Shown: in pieces, positions 27,519-36,930 of the stretch
Layout of the letters: the number at the start of each line of letters is the position of its first letter
How positions within the stretch are numbered: the stretch's first letter is position 1
Origin: Alphaproteobacteria bacterium RIFCSPHIGHO2_02_FULL_46_13
GTDB taxonomy: Bacteria > Pseudomonadota > Alphaproteobacteria > Micavibrionales > Micavibrionaceae
Direction of reading: 5' to 3'
Assembly (NCBI GenBank): GCA_001767915.1
Contig: MEMI01000050.1
Coordinates: forward strand, 27,499-72,684
DNA length: 45,186 bases
Notes under the pieces: model-generated
What the model was told of the DNA's origin: nothing
Databases searched by the model: none
Seen by the model: only the letters and a program-made list of their open reading frames with translations
Made by a program: the position numbers and the translations under genes

Positions 27519-30026
27519 TTATTCATTGCGCAGATGGGTGGCGGCGGACGCGGATAGAACACGCCCCGTCACGATCCACCCAATCGCCAGCGTCAGAGCG
27601 GCGCCCGATAAAGATGTCAGAATGGCGGGAAGCGGATAGAAATGCCACGGCAGATTCATGAGTTGCGACATCACCGCCCATGAGATGATCGTTCCCAATA
27701 CAAGAGAAAGGCTCGCGGCTATCAGGCCTAAGGCCATGAACTCCAGAATAAAGCTGACGATCAATGTTGATCTGGGAACGCCCAGAACTTTCAAAATCAC
27801 AATATCATAAACCCGTTGGGTACGGGTTGCGGCAAGGCTTCCTGCCAGAACGAAAACACCTGTGATCAGGGCAATCGCGGCTGTCCCACGCACAGCATTG
27901 GCCATGTTGCCGAGGATGGTTTGCGCGGCAGTGATGGCGTCTGACAACCTGATCATCGAAATATTCGGGAATTTGGCGGTGATGTTGCGTTGAATGGAGG
28001 ATTCTTTTGCGGGATTAGCCACAACGGTTGCGAGCCAGCTATGCGGCGCAGAATCAAGTGCCCCCGGTGCAAAGGTAATCGCAAAATTGACGGTAAAATT
28101 CATCCAGTTGACGCTGCGCGTATTGGCAATGGTCGCGGTAATATCGCGCCCCAGAATATTGACGGTGATTTGATCGCCGACCTTTACGCCAAAGGCTTTC
28201 ACCACATCTTCGACAACCGAGACAAGCGGTGGGCCTTTGTAATCGGACGGCCACCATGCACCCGATAATATCTCGGAATGTGCAGGAAGGTCGGGCGTGT
28301 AGGTAAAGCCACGGTCATTTTGTAATAACCATCTGTGTGATTCATCTTTGATCGCATCTGCCGCAGGAATCCCATTAATACTGACGATCCGTCCGCGTAA
28401 ATTCGGGGACATTACGATATTACGTGCGGTTTCTTGGTGAGATAATAAGTTCTGAAATTCTTCTTTCTGATCGCCTTGAATATCCATGAAGAAAAAGGCA
28501 GGGGCATCTTTGGGAAGGTTTTGTACAATCCCGTAACGGAAATTCATCTCGATCAGGGTAATGCTCACCATCACGGTTAAGCCCAAACCCAGCGAGATGA
28601 GTGTATTGGCGGTTGCGTTCCCCGGGCGGTGTAAATTACGGAGCGCAAGGCGCAGAGCAGGATAATTAGGGGCAGGAATACGTCCGGCCAGAGCCGATAT
28701 AAATTTTCCGATTATATAAAAAATCATCATACAAATAACTGCGCCTATCACAAACCAGATAGCAAAAGATGTGCTGTATGCCGTACCAATTGCGAGGGCG
28801 ATAAGCGAGGCCAATATCAAGGCCGTTGCTTCTTTGAATTTTAAAGATGGTTTGCCTTGTAACGGCGATATCGCTGAGCGGAAGAGTTCAATCGGTGATG
28901 TTTTGACAGCCTGTCCCAACGGCCACAGGGTAAAGGCAAAGGATGTCAGAAAACCAAACGCCGCAGGGATCATCAAGGCTTGCCAAGTGATTTGCGGTTC
29001 AACAGCAAAAGGCAGAAGAGTTGATAAAAAAGGCGCGGCGAAAGAGGGCGCGAGCGCCCCGACAAGAGCCCCCGATATTGTTCCGATCACGGTAATGATC
29101 AGGATTTGCCACAAATATATATTTTCGATGAATGGGACGGGTGCGCCGAGTGTTTTGAGGATCGCGATGGTTTTAAGGCGGGTCGTTAAATGCGCACGCA
29201 CCCCGTTCCCGATACCGATGCCACCAATCAATAAGGCAGATAGGCCAACCAAAGTCAGAAATAACACCAAGCGATTGACGAAGCGTTCAATTTGCGGGGA
29301 GGCATTATCGGCATCCGTGACCTTCCAGTTTGCATCGGGGAAATCAGTTTTCAGAGCTGAAAGAATTGGTTTCAAATCCGTTTGTGGAGGGAGTTTGACG
29401 CGCAGGTCATAATAAATCATGCTTCCCGTTTGAAAGAGTTTGGTGGACGCCATGTCACGCGCAGAAATCATCGCACGCGGCGCGAGGCCGAAGCGGGAGC
29501 CGCCTGCGCGGTCTGGCTCACTCTCAATAAAGCCAGTAACCTTGAACAGGGCACTTCCGAGACGGATGCTATCACCGATTTGAAGTGAGAGGCGGTCACG
29601 CAGGGCTTTGTCAAGGAGAATGCCTTGGGCAGAGAGAGAAGATTGTAAATTCCTCTCTGTGCCTGTCTTAAATTCCCCGTAAAGAGGATAGGTATCTTCG
29701 ACAGCCTTTAATTCAACAAGTGTGCTATCGCCATTGGTGGTATTGGCGAGCATGACACGGGCTTCTGTGGTGTCTGTTAATACGGCATTGCGTTTGGTCA
29801 GCCATTGGCGCAGATGGTCAGGGGCAGGTGTAAAAATGGTGCGGATGACGAGGTCGCCGCCCAGAATGCTCCGTCCGTTTTTTTCAATCCCTGATAAAAC
29901 AGCATGACTTGTGAACTGGATGGCTGCAATGGCCGATACACCTAAAAACAGGCAGATGATGACAATCCGTAAGGACGAAAACGTGCCGCGCAAATCGCGC
30001 AGGGCGTATTGAAAGGAAAGGTTCAT
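27519..30026 (-). CDS. FtsX-type ABC transporter permease (YbbP-like)
   Basis: An 835-residue permease with an N-terminal membrane helix and large periplasmic MacB-type domain (LGGDLVIRTIF..., RFGLAPRAMISARDM), a block of membrane helices, a central pair of helices, a second periplasmic domain and a final FtsX block (AIALITGVFVLAGSLAATRTQRVYDIVILKVLGVPRSTL). This duplicated architecture matches E. coli YbbP. Together with the overlapping ATPase gene it forms a mechanotransmission-type ABC system; the YbbAP family is linked to TesA, which is encoded divergently here. Overlaps the ATPase gene by 4 bases. Confidence 0.9.
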   Translation of the reverse strand: MNLSFQYALRDLRGTFSSLRIVIICLFLGVSAIAAIQFTSHAVLSGIEKNGRSILGGDLVIRTIFTPAPDHLRQWLTKRNAVLTDTTEARVMLANTTNGDSTLVELKAVEDTYPLYGEFKTGTERNLQSSLSAQGILLDKALRDRLSLQIGDSIRLGSALFKVTGFIESEPDRAGGSRFGLAPRAMISARDMASTKLFQTGSMIYYDLRVKLPPQTDLKPILSALKTDFPDANWKVTDADNASPQIERFVNRLVLFLTLVGLSALLIGGIGIGNGVRAHLTTRLKTIAILKTLGAPVPFIENIYLWQILIITVIGTISGALVGALAPSFAAPFLSTLLPFAVEPQITWQALMIPAAFGFLTSFAFTLWPLGQAVKTSPIELFRSAISPLQGKPSLKFKEATALILASLIALAIGTAYSTSFAIWFVIGAVICMMIFYIIGKFISALAGRIPAPNYPALRLALRNLHRPGNATANTLISLGLGLTVMVSITLIEMNFRYGIVQNLPKDAPAFFFMDIQGDQKEEFQNLLSHQETARNIVMSPNLRGRIVSINGIPAADAIKDESHRWLLQNDRGFTYTPDLPAHSEILSGAWWPSDYKGPPLVSVVEDVVKAFGVKVGDQITVNILGRDITATIANTRSVNWMNFTVNFAITFAPGALDSAPHSWLATVVANPAKESSIQRNITAKFPNISMIRLSDAITAAQTILGNMANAVRGTAAIALITGVFVLAGSLAATRTQRVYDIVILKVLGVPRSTLIVSFILEFMALGLIAASLSLVLGTIISWAVMSQLMNLPWHFYPLPAILTSLSGAALTLAIGWIVTGRVLSASAATHLRNE

Positions 30027-30688
30027 GCCGCAACGACCTTTCCGTCCTGAATATGAATCTGCAAATCACATGCGGTAGCAAGGGCAGGGTCGTGGGTAAT
30101 CAGGGCAAGTGTTGATCCTTGTGCACGGACACGGTCAAAGAGTAGTTCCATGATGGCTTTGCCTGTTGTCTGGTCTAAATTTCCTGTCGGTTCATCCGCC
30201 AAAATCAATTTGGGTTTCATGGACAAGGCGCGTGCAATCGCAACCCGTTGTTGCTCACCCCCTGATAACTGAGACGGGTAATGGTCAAGGCGGTGCGAGA
30301 GCCCCACATCTTTTAAGGCTTGTTCAGCCAGTTTTTGGGCATCCGGCAATTTGGCAAGTTCCATCGGAATAGCCACATTTTCAATGGCGGTCATGGTGGG
30401 GATTAGATGAAAATTCTGAAAGACAATCCCCATAGTGTCACGGCGGAGTTTCGCCAGTTGATCTTCGTTAGATTCTGTAATATCAGCCCCTTCGAAGAAA
30501 ATTGTTCCGCTTTTTGGTTTCAAAAGCCCCGCGCAAATCATCAGGAGGGACGTTTTTCCCGAACCCGACGGTCCCACAATCGCCACTGATTTACCTATCG
30601 GAAGGGATAAAGACACCCCCCTTAAAATAGAAACATCGCCTGTACTGGCGGGAAGGGTAAGCTGAATATCACTTAGGGACAGGATCAT
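30023..30688 (-). CDS. ABC transporter ATP-binding protein (YbbA/LolD-like)
   Basis: A 221-residue ATPase of the MacB/LolD group: Walker A GPSGSGKT at 39-46, Q-loop VFQNFHLIPTMTAIENV, signature LSGGEQQRVAIARAL at 141-155, Walker B LILADEPTGNLD at 161-172 and a switch histidine in LITHDPALA. It overlaps the permease gene by 4 bases and they form one operon. The conserved divergent neighbour is a TesA-like esterase. Confidence 0.93.
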   Translation of the reverse strand: MILSLSDIQLTLPASTGDVSILRGVSLSLPIGKSVAIVGPSGSGKTSLLMICAGLLKPKSGTIFFEGADITESNEDQLAKLRRDTMGIVFQNFHLIPTMTAIENVAIPMELAKLPDAQKLAEQALKDVGLSHRLDHYPSQLSGGEQQRVAIARALSMKPKLILADEPTGNLDQTTGKAIMELLFDRVRAQGSTLALITHDPALATACDLQIHIQDGKVVAA

Positions 30689-30722
30689 TGTATAACCTTT
30701 AAAAAGACTGGTTCTTTGTCAA

Positions 30723-30751
30723 TTGAATACTATATCATTGATGAATAACAT
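30723..30751 (+). promoter_or_regulatory. Predicted promoter of the tesA-like gene
   Basis: TTGAAT (30723-30728), 17-base spacer, TAACAT (30746-30751), with predicted transcription start near 30758, just before the AAGGA ribosome-binding site at 30761-30765. Confidence 0.45.
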
Positions 30752-30773
30752 ATATTTATGAAGGAACATGGCA

Positions 30774-31397
30774 ATGCGTGCGGCTTTATTATTTGTAGTT
30801 TTGGCTATTTCTGCCGTTTTCTCGGTGAAAGTTCAGGCCGCTAGCCCCATCCGTATCGTGGCATTAGGGGATAGCCTGACGGCTGGATACGGGCTAGAGA
30901 GCGGGCAGGATTTTGCAACCAAGCTTCAGGAAAAACTAATCTCCGAGGGGATTGAGGCCAAGGTCGATAATGCGGGCGTATCGGGGGATACCAGTGCAGG
31001 TGGGTTGTCGCGTGTTGATTGGGCGGTGGATGGTGACCCGAAACCTAGTTTGGTCATTGTTGCCCTTGGTGCAAATGATATGTTGCGCGGTCTTGACCCG
31101 TCCGTCACTCAAAAAAATCTGGCGGGTATTCTGGACAAGTTGAAAGAGAAAAAAATACCTGTCCTGTTGGTCGGGATGCAAAGTCCCATGAATTTAGGCT
31201 CTGCTTTCCAAGGAAAGTTTGACCGGATTTATAAAGAATTAGCAGATCAATATGATGTTCCTTTATATCCCTTCTTCCTAAAAGACGTTGCGATGAAGGC
31301 AGAATATAATCAAGGTGATGGCATTCATCCCAATCAAAAGGGGGTTTCTATCATTGTTGATAATATCTTTCCAAGTGTGAAGAAGGCTTTGGAATAA
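30774..31397 (+). CDS. tesA: TesA-like GDSL arylesterase / lysophospholipase
   Basis: A 207-residue SGNH-fold esterase with a signal peptide (MRAALLFVVLAISAVFS, cleavage near VQA). Blocks are present in order: ALGDSLTAGYGL with nucleophile S34, the oxyanion glycine in NAGVSGDTSAGG, GANDMLRG, and GDGIHPN with D182 and H185. It hydrolyses acyl esters or thioesters in the periplasm. Start 30774 is preferred over 30768 because AAGGA then lies 8 bases upstream rather than 2. It is divergent from the YbbA/YbbP-like pair, a gene arrangement conserved in many proteobacteria. Confidence 0.9.
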   Translation: MRAALLFVVLAISAVFSVKVQAASPIRIVALGDSLTAGYGLESGQDFATKLQEKLISEGIEAKVDNAGVSGDTSAGGLSRVDWAVDGDPKPSLVIVALGANDMLRGLDPSVTQKNLAGILDKLKEKKIPVLLVGMQSPMNLGSAFQGKFDRIYKELADQYDVPLYPFFLKDVAMKAEYNQGDGIHPNQKGVSIIVDNIFPSVKKALE

Positions 31398-31435
31398 AGG
31401 CTCTTTTCAACTTTGTAGCAGGTATAGCTTAGCGG

Positions 31436-31586
31436 GTAATTTCTCAGTTCGTGGAAAAAATAGGTGACTAGATGGCTGCTTGCGTAGTCACCCTCGCATA
31501 ATCTTCAGTCACGCCCAGTTTGCATATAGACCATGTCTATGAGCTCCCTGAATTTCCAGGAATTATTAGCCTATTTTGTGTAATAT
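31436..31586. repeat. Structured intergenic repeat, copy A
   Basis: Part of a 438-base gap with no gene. It matches copy B at 36931-37048: the shared core runs AAAATAGGTGACTAGATGGC and onward to TAGTCAC, and the right ends share CCCTG...TTTC and CCTATTT. AAAATAGG (31457-31464) and CCTATTTT (31570-31577) can pair as an outer stem. GTGACTA/TAGTCAC (31464-31470, 31485-31491) form an inner stem. A third hairpin, ATAGAC-CAT-GTCTAT, is present only in this longer copy. Confidence 0.7.
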
Positions 31587-31835
31587 CCGGACCTAATTTT
31601 AACGACATATAGTAAAATACGAAATACATATTAAAGGCTGAATATAAGACAAGCATGATATGCGTAAATTTAATGGCGTCTCAAAAATCAATTAGATAAT
31701 CAATTTCTTAACTAATTATCTGGTGCAAGCTCTCAATTAATAAATGTGGGCATGTGTGAATACATGATTAATCCGTAGCAAACTCGATAAGAACTATGTG
31801 ATAGTCTTTTTAGACAACTCAAAGGGGAAACAGTC

Positions 31836-34800
31836 ATGTTTGATAACCTATTCCTGAATGGTGAAATTCCTGAAAACATTGTTAGGGGAAGTTATATCCC
31901 CAGCTTGGTATTACTTTCATACGTTATCGCTTCTTTTGGTTCGTATACAGGACTGTCTATGGCTTCCGATATATATCAAGCCAAAACATCAAACCAGAAA
32001 AACCTATTGCATATGGGCGGTGCTTTTGCGCTCGGGGCTGGTATTTGGTCAATGCATTTTATTGGCATGTTAGCTTACCACATGGATATGGTTCATTCAT
32101 ATGATCCGTTTCTAACTATTATTTCCATGTTGATTGCAATGGCAGTTGCTTATTGTGCTTTGTGGGTTACAAGAGCCGCGAGGTTTAGATTTTTGCTTGT
32201 TGTAGGCGGAGCTGTTTTATTAGGTTTGGCCATCTGTGCGATGCATTATGCCGGAATGGCGGCTATGGAGATGGAAGCTGAACTTTATTACCTTCCAACC
32301 TTTTTTATTCTGTCTGTTGCAATTGCGATTGCAGCTTCTGCCGCAGCAATTGCAATTATCTTTTTTCTAGGGAGGCACGAAGGTAAATTTAAAGACCCTT
32401 TGAAAATTGCGTCTGCTTTAATTATGGGCTTAGCAATTTGTGGGATGCATTACACGGGCATGGCGGCAGCAGTTATTATTCCCTATGCAGACTGTCGTTT
32501 TAATCCTGATCAGAATTTCAATATACTTATAATAGCCATCACGGCTATGACAGCTCTTATTTTTGGACTGTACATTTTTCAGAGTGCTCGGCGTTTATTT
32601 CTGATCTCGTTTTGTAGCATTCTTTTTGCTTTACCTATAGTAACAATTATTTTCCAAGGCGTTAGCATTGTTGATGATCAAATCAGCTTTACCCAAAAAG
32701 AACAGGGCGGAATCAAATATCATGCCAAGTTAATGGATGTGTTTCGATCGCTTCAAGATGTGCGGGGTATGAAAGCTATCGTACGTAATGGTGATTTAGC
32801 AGCGACAAAAGATCTAAAAGAACTTATTAATCAAGTCCACAAAGCCCTAGATCAAGCAGACCAAGCAAATTCATTCTATAGGAAAAATTTGGGCATAGAT
32901 GATAGCTGGTTTAGCATAAGGCAAGATGTTCTGAGCATATTAGAACAGAAAAGCATTGGAACACCTCAAGAAGAATTTGATGCTTATACCAAAAGGTTAA
33001 ATAATATTTTAGAGTTAATGGATCGGATAAGTCATAGTTCAAATCTTACCCTTGACCCCCAACTTGATAGTAATTTCTTATCAAATGCTATGGTCGTTAG
33101 GATGCCCAGACTAATGTCTGCCATGGGAGAGGCGCGAGGACTAACAGCGGGGCTATTGGCCTTATCATCCCCTCAGAAGTGGAGTGATGAACAGTCAGAA
33201 AATTTGGAGAAGCTCTATTATAAAATAGATACGCTCAACACAAATTTTTTAGAAGACATAGCCGTATCGAAGCAAGTGAATTTAAAATCAACGCCATTTG
33301 CAACCTATTACAATGACAATGTTCACCCCTTAATGGACAAGTTCAACCAGAACTTTAAACTGGTTGTTTTTCAAAAATCAGATGCTATATCCGCACAAGA
33401 GTTTTTTAAATCTGCTACTGATGGAATTAATGCCTATGATGACCTGTATGATCAGGTGTCGGACGAATTTCTGAATATATTAAAAGATCGACAACAAGAA
33501 TATTCCTCCAGAAAAAATCTGATTTTATATTCAAGTTTTGCAGCATTTATTGGGTTTTTAGCGATTTTTCTTTTTCTGTATCGTAACCTGCACCGTACTG
33601 AGAATGCTGAAAAGAGAATGAAAAGTCAGAAGACTCTTCTCGACACATTGTTGAATAATATGCCCTTAGCAATTTTTGCTAAAGATGTAAAAAATGATTA
33701 CCGCTGGTTAATGATGAATAAGATGGCGGGAAAAATATTTTCCTTACAGGAAGAGAAAGTTGTAGGTCATACAGATCATGATTTCTTTCCAAAAGAAGAA
33801 GCTGACTTTTTCAGATCCACGGATGAGAAGGTTATGGCGGATGGGCAATTGGTTGAGATAAGTGCTGAGCCTGTTACGACGCCAAGCGGAACTTTTATGG
33901 CTCATACTTTGAAAGTGCCCATTTACGATGAAGAAGGTAACCCTTCTATCCTTTTGGGAATTCTGGAAGATGTTACCGAGAAAATAAAATTTCTTGAGGA
34001 ATTAAGGGTTGCAAAAGAGCAGGCGGAGTCTGCAAGCGTAGCCAAATCGGATTTTCTAGCAAATATGTCTCATGAGTTACGCACCCCTTTGAATAGTATT
34101 TTAGGGATGAATCGCCTTTTGCTCGAAACTGAGTTGGAAGCTGAGCAACGTGAACTTGCTGACACTGTTTTTAGCTCCTCCGTAAATTTGCTGGAGATCG
34201 TCAATGATATTCTTGATCTTTCCAAAATTGAAGCTGGGGAAATGGAGCTGGAAAAGATTGGGTTTGATATTACTTATAGTTTCGACAGCGTAATTCTTAC
34301 ACTTGAGCCACTTGCAAAAGAGAAACGAATATCGCTTACCAAAAACTATGACCGGGCAAGTTTCCCCTTTGTTCTAGGGGATCCTCTGAGGGTAACGCGC
34401 ATACTTACAAATGTAATTGGTAATGCTATCAAATATACAGATCATGGGAGCGTGGAATTTAGTGCATCGTTTATTCAAATGGATGACAGTCATATCGAAG
34501 TGAGATGCGAAATTAAAGACACAGGAATTGGTATTCCTGCAGATAAACTTGAAAGAATTTTCGAGAAATTCGGTCAAGCGGATACGTCCACAACCCGTAA
34601 ATATGGGGGCACAGGTCTAGGACTTGCTATTACCCGGCAACTCGTCGAAATGATGGGAGGGGAGATCGGAGTTTCAAGCGCGATAGGACAAGGGTCTACC
34701 TTTCAGATAAGAATTCCTTTTGAGACAACGACGGAGCTAATCGCAGAGAGCAGCGTTCGCAAGAACAGAGAAATGACGGGCACAATACCGGCCTCCAAAG

Positions 34801-35546
34801 CTCGCATTTTGATAGCCGAGGATCATATCGCCAACCAGCTTTTGATAAGGAAAGTTTTAAAAAAATTTGGCATCACTGAATTTGAAATTGTTGATAATGG
34901 CCGTCAGGCTCTTAAGCGATATCATGAAGAAAATTGGGACATTCTTTTAATGGACTGTCATATGCCGGAATTGAATGGCTATGACACTACTCGTGAAATT
35001 CGCAATTTTGAAGAGAAGTCTGGAAAACATATCTTTATTGTAGCTATGACTGCTAATGCCATGGTTGGTGAAAAAGAAAAATGTTTGCGATACGGTATGG
35101 ATGATTATATCAGCAAGCCTCTCAACTTAGATGAGTTAAAAGACATTTTGTCGCAACGGCTTTTATTCGATAAATCAGTTTTGGTTCATAAAACAGCAGC
35201 AATTTTAGAAGAAACTAATCCTGTTGATCTAACGCAGCTTCGAACCTTTACTGAAAGTGAAGAGGACGAAAAGGAGTTTATTGCTATATTTGTACAACAA
35301 TCTGATGTGAACATGCGGACATTAGAAGCAGAAAGTTCAAATGAAGAAATTAAAGAATGGCCTGAAGCTGCTCATATGCTGAAAGGGGGGGCTGGAGGGC
35401 TGGGGGCATTCAAATTGCAAAATTTATGTGACGAGGCTCAACATTTTAATGGCACTTTGGAGGAACGTAAGGAGCTCTTCAAAAAGATATCGGATGAATA
35501 TCATCGTGTGACATCCTATCTTCGGGAGATCAATTTACTGCCTTAA
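31836..35546 (+). CDS. MHYT-domain hybrid sensor histidine kinase with PAS, receiver and HPt domains
   Basis: A 1236-residue membrane kinase. Residues about 20-250 form an MHYT domain with three repeats, MHFIGM at 73-78, MHYAGM at 136-141 and MHYTGM at 204-209, thought to bind metal or a diatomic gas. A helical periplasmic segment (about 280-555) contains two RG motifs (LQDVRGMKAIV, MGEARGLTAGLLA) resembling NIT-type sensor helices. A membrane helix (about 560-582), a PAS domain (about 600-725), HisKA with H746 (MSHELRTP), HATPase, a receiver with D1040 (MDCHMPELNG) and an HPt domain with H1180 follow. AAAGGGG precedes the ATG. The DNA is more AT-rich than the flanking efflux genes. Stop codons overlap with the convergent response regulator gene. 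Confidence 0.9.
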   Translation: MFDNLFLNGEIPENIVRGSYIPSLVLLSYVIASFGSYTGLSMASDIYQAKTSNQKNLLHMGGAFALGAGIWSMHFIGMLAYHMDMVHSYDPFLTIISMLIAMAVAYCALWVTRAARFRFLLVVGGAVLLGLAICAMHYAGMAAMEMEAELYYLPTFFILSVAIAIAASAAAIAIIFFLGRHEGKFKDPLKIASALIMGLAICGMHYTGMAAAVIIPYADCRFNPDQNFNILIIAITAMTALIFGLYIFQSARRLFLISFCSILFALPIVTIIFQGVSIVDDQISFTQKEQGGIKYHAKLMDVFRSLQDVRGMKAIVRNGDLAATKDLKELINQVHKALDQADQANSFYRKNLGIDDSWFSIRQDVLSILEQKSIGTPQEEFDAYTKRLNNILELMDRISHSSNLTLDPQLDSNFLSNAMVVRMPRLMSAMGEARGLTAGLLALSSPQKWSDEQSENLEKLYYKIDTLNTNFLEDIAVSKQVNLKSTPFATYYNDNVHPLMDKFNQNFKLVVFQKSDAISAQEFFKSATDGINAYDDLYDQVSDEFLNILKDRQQEYSSRKNLILYSSFAAFIGFLAIFLFLYRNLHRTENAEKRMKSQKTLLDTLLNNMPLAIFAKDVKNDYRWLMMNKMAGKIFSLQEEKVVGHTDHDFFPKEEADFFRSTDEKVMADGQLVEISAEPVTTPSGTFMAHTLKVPIYDEEGNPSILLGILEDVTEKIKFLEELRVAKEQAESASVAKSDFLANMSHELRTPLNSILGMNRLLLETELEAEQRELADTVFSSSVNLLEIVNDILDLSKIEAGEMELEKIGFDITYSFDSVILTLEPLAKEKRISLTKNYDRASFPFVLGDPLRVTRILTNVIGNAIKYTDHGSVEFSASFIQMDDSHIEVRCEIKDTGIGIPADKLERIFEKFGQADTSTTRKYGGTGLGLAITRQLVEMMGGEIGVSSAIGQGSTFQIRIPFETTTELIAESSVRKNREMTGTIPASKARILIAEDHIANQLLIRKVLKKFGITEFEIVDNGRQALKRYHEENWDILLMDCHMPELNGYDTTREIRNFEEKSGKHIFIVAMTANAMVGEKEKCLRYGMDDYISKPLNLDELKDILSQRLLFDKSVLVHKTAAILEETNPVDLTQLRTFTESEEDEKEFIAIFVQQSDVNMRTLEAESSNEEIKEWPEAAHMLKGGAGGLGAFKLQNLCDEAQHFNGTLEERKELFKKISDEYHRVTSYLREINLLP

Positions 35547-36301
35547 ATAATAGTGGGGCATTTTTTGACATATTCGACAAGTTTGTCTTTTGCAAAAGGT
35601 TTGGCGATAAATCCTTTTGCCCCATGTTTTGTTGTCCAAATAACATTCTCGGGCGAGCTATCGGAGCTGAGCATAATAATGTAGGCTTGCGGATCATATG
35701 TAAGAATGGCTTCCAGATTTTCTAAACCATCTTTCCCTGGCATATGGATGTCTAGGAACAGAATATCAGGAAGGTATTTCTTATAGGCAGCTACAATCTC
35801 ACTACCGTGGATGACTTCTTGCACAGTATAATGAGAGCCAATACCTTTCTTTATCAGCATACGCATATACATATCGTCATCAGCTATGAGAATTATTTTC
35901 TCAACGCGGGCTTTCCTCTTCATGGCAAGTTCGGATAGAGATTTTTCGAAGTTAACTGTTATGGACAGTTTTGAAATATTATCTAGTGTAGGTGGCTCTA
36001 CCTGAATCTCGCACTTTCCTTGTGGCAAAGCACCTTCAATTTTTTGGGTGAGAACTTTTGGCTCTGAGTTCCGTCCTTCTTTCACAAGCATAAGCAATTC
36101 CTGCCTATTGCAAATGTAAATTCTTCCTTCTTTATCATGAAACTGCTTTTGAATGAGTTCACTGACATTATCAATCGTAAAATTGGAATCCGCACCGTCA
36201 ATTATTTTAATGTTGACTAACTTCCACTCACTCAGTGCTATCTTTATCTCAGGTAAGAACGCCATAAATTCGAGATAACTTTTGCCGGGCAATATTTCCA
36301 T
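35543..36301 (-). CDS. Response regulator with unrecognised N-terminal domain
   Basis: A 252-residue protein whose C-terminal part (about 134-252) is a receiver domain: acidic pocket DDD at 141-143, phospho-acceptor D184 (LFLDIHMPGKDG), conserved serine in MLSSD and K234 in FIAKPF. The N-terminal 130 residues are not recognised and carry no DNA-binding pattern. Start ATG 36301 is chosen because GAGGAG lies 6 bases upstream; a start 30 bases earlier has no ribosome-binding site. It converges on the MHYT kinase with overlapping stops, so it may take phosphate from that kinase's HPt domain. Placing the receiver at the C-terminus is unusual and resembles stand-alone signalling rather than transcription factors. 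Confidence 0.82.
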   Translation of the reverse strand: MEILPGKSYLEFMAFLPEIKIALSEWKLVNIKIIDGADSNFTIDNVSELIQKQFHDKEGRIYICNRQELLMLVKEGRNSEPKVLTQKIEGALPQGKCEIQVEPPTLDNISKLSITVNFEKSLSELAMKRKARVEKIILIADDDMYMRMLIKKGIGSHYTVQEVIHGSEIVAAYKKYLPDILFLDIHMPGKDGLENLEAILTYDPQAYIIMLSSDSSPENVIWTTKHGAKGFIAKPFAKDKLVEYVKKCPTII

Positions 36302-36315
36302 AGACATCTCCTCAG

Positions 36316-36330
36316 TGATGGTGTCCATCA
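36316..36330. promoter_or_regulatory. Small hairpin or operator before the response regulator
   Basis: TGATGGTGTCCATCA is a 6-bp stem with a 3-base loop directly upstream of the GAGGAG site of the response regulator gene on the minus strand. It may be a leader structure affecting translation or a protein-binding site. Nothing else clear is seen in 36331-36587. Confidence 0.35.
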
Positions 36331-36587
36331 TAACAGAGCATCTATAAAAAGTAACTAAGATCTAATTATATTCCAAAATTCTGATATTTAGCTTGGAGTG
36401 CCATTTCACCTTTAATGATTAGCCTCTAACTATTACTGGTGCCCTTTAATTCGACAAATTGATCATACGCTCTTGATGAGCTCCTTGTGTGGTATAGGTT
36501 ACAGTTGATAGTATATGTTGGAAATCCATGAAATTAATATAAAGGAATAAGAGTTGTTTTTTAAATTTTTCTGCAAAGGGACGAAAA

Positions 36588-36908
36588 ATGGTTGAAGAAA
36601 TTGATGTGGCAACATTGGTAAATATGATGAAATCAGGCGAGGCCGTTTTAATCGATGTGCGTGAGCCGGAAGAGTATAGTGCGGGGCATATAGATAAATC
36701 CATCTCCATTCCGCTTTCAGTCTTCTCTCAGAAATTCCAACGTGAAGATTATCCAGCGAATAAAAAAATTGTTTTACAGTGTCAAGGTGGAGTGAGATCC
36801 ATGAAGGCATGTAACATCGTTCGCGAGCTTGCAGAGCAAGCGCATGTTATCAACCTTACGGGTGGACTGAATGCGTGGAAAAATGAAGGGCTGCCTATCG
36901 TTAAGTAG
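36588..36908 (+). CDS. Single-domain rhodanese-like protein
   Basis: A 106-residue rhodanese domain: LIDVREPEEYSAGHIDKSISIP (CH2A-type motif, outline only), catalytic C65 in the active loop CQGGVRS and the C-terminal LTGGLNAWKNEGLP. It transfers sulfane sulfur through a cysteine persulfide. The protein lacks a signal peptide, so it is cytoplasmic. AAGGGAC precedes the ATG. It is divergent from the response regulator and lies inside the same repeat-bracketed segment, and a functional link to the kinase is only inferred from position. Confidence 0.9.
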   Translation: MVEEIDVATLVNMMKSGEAVLIDVREPEEYSAGHIDKSISIPLSVFSQKFQREDYPANKKIVLQCQGGVRSMKACNIVRELAEQAHVINLTGGLNAWKNEGLPIVK

Positions 36909-36930
36909 CCCTAAGTCGTATTTCGAGGCT

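Noticed and set aside
36302-36331. Earlier ATG start for the response regulator
   Set aside because: There is no ribosome-binding site before it, and the region is a hairpin and the Shine-Dalgarno of the downstream ATG.
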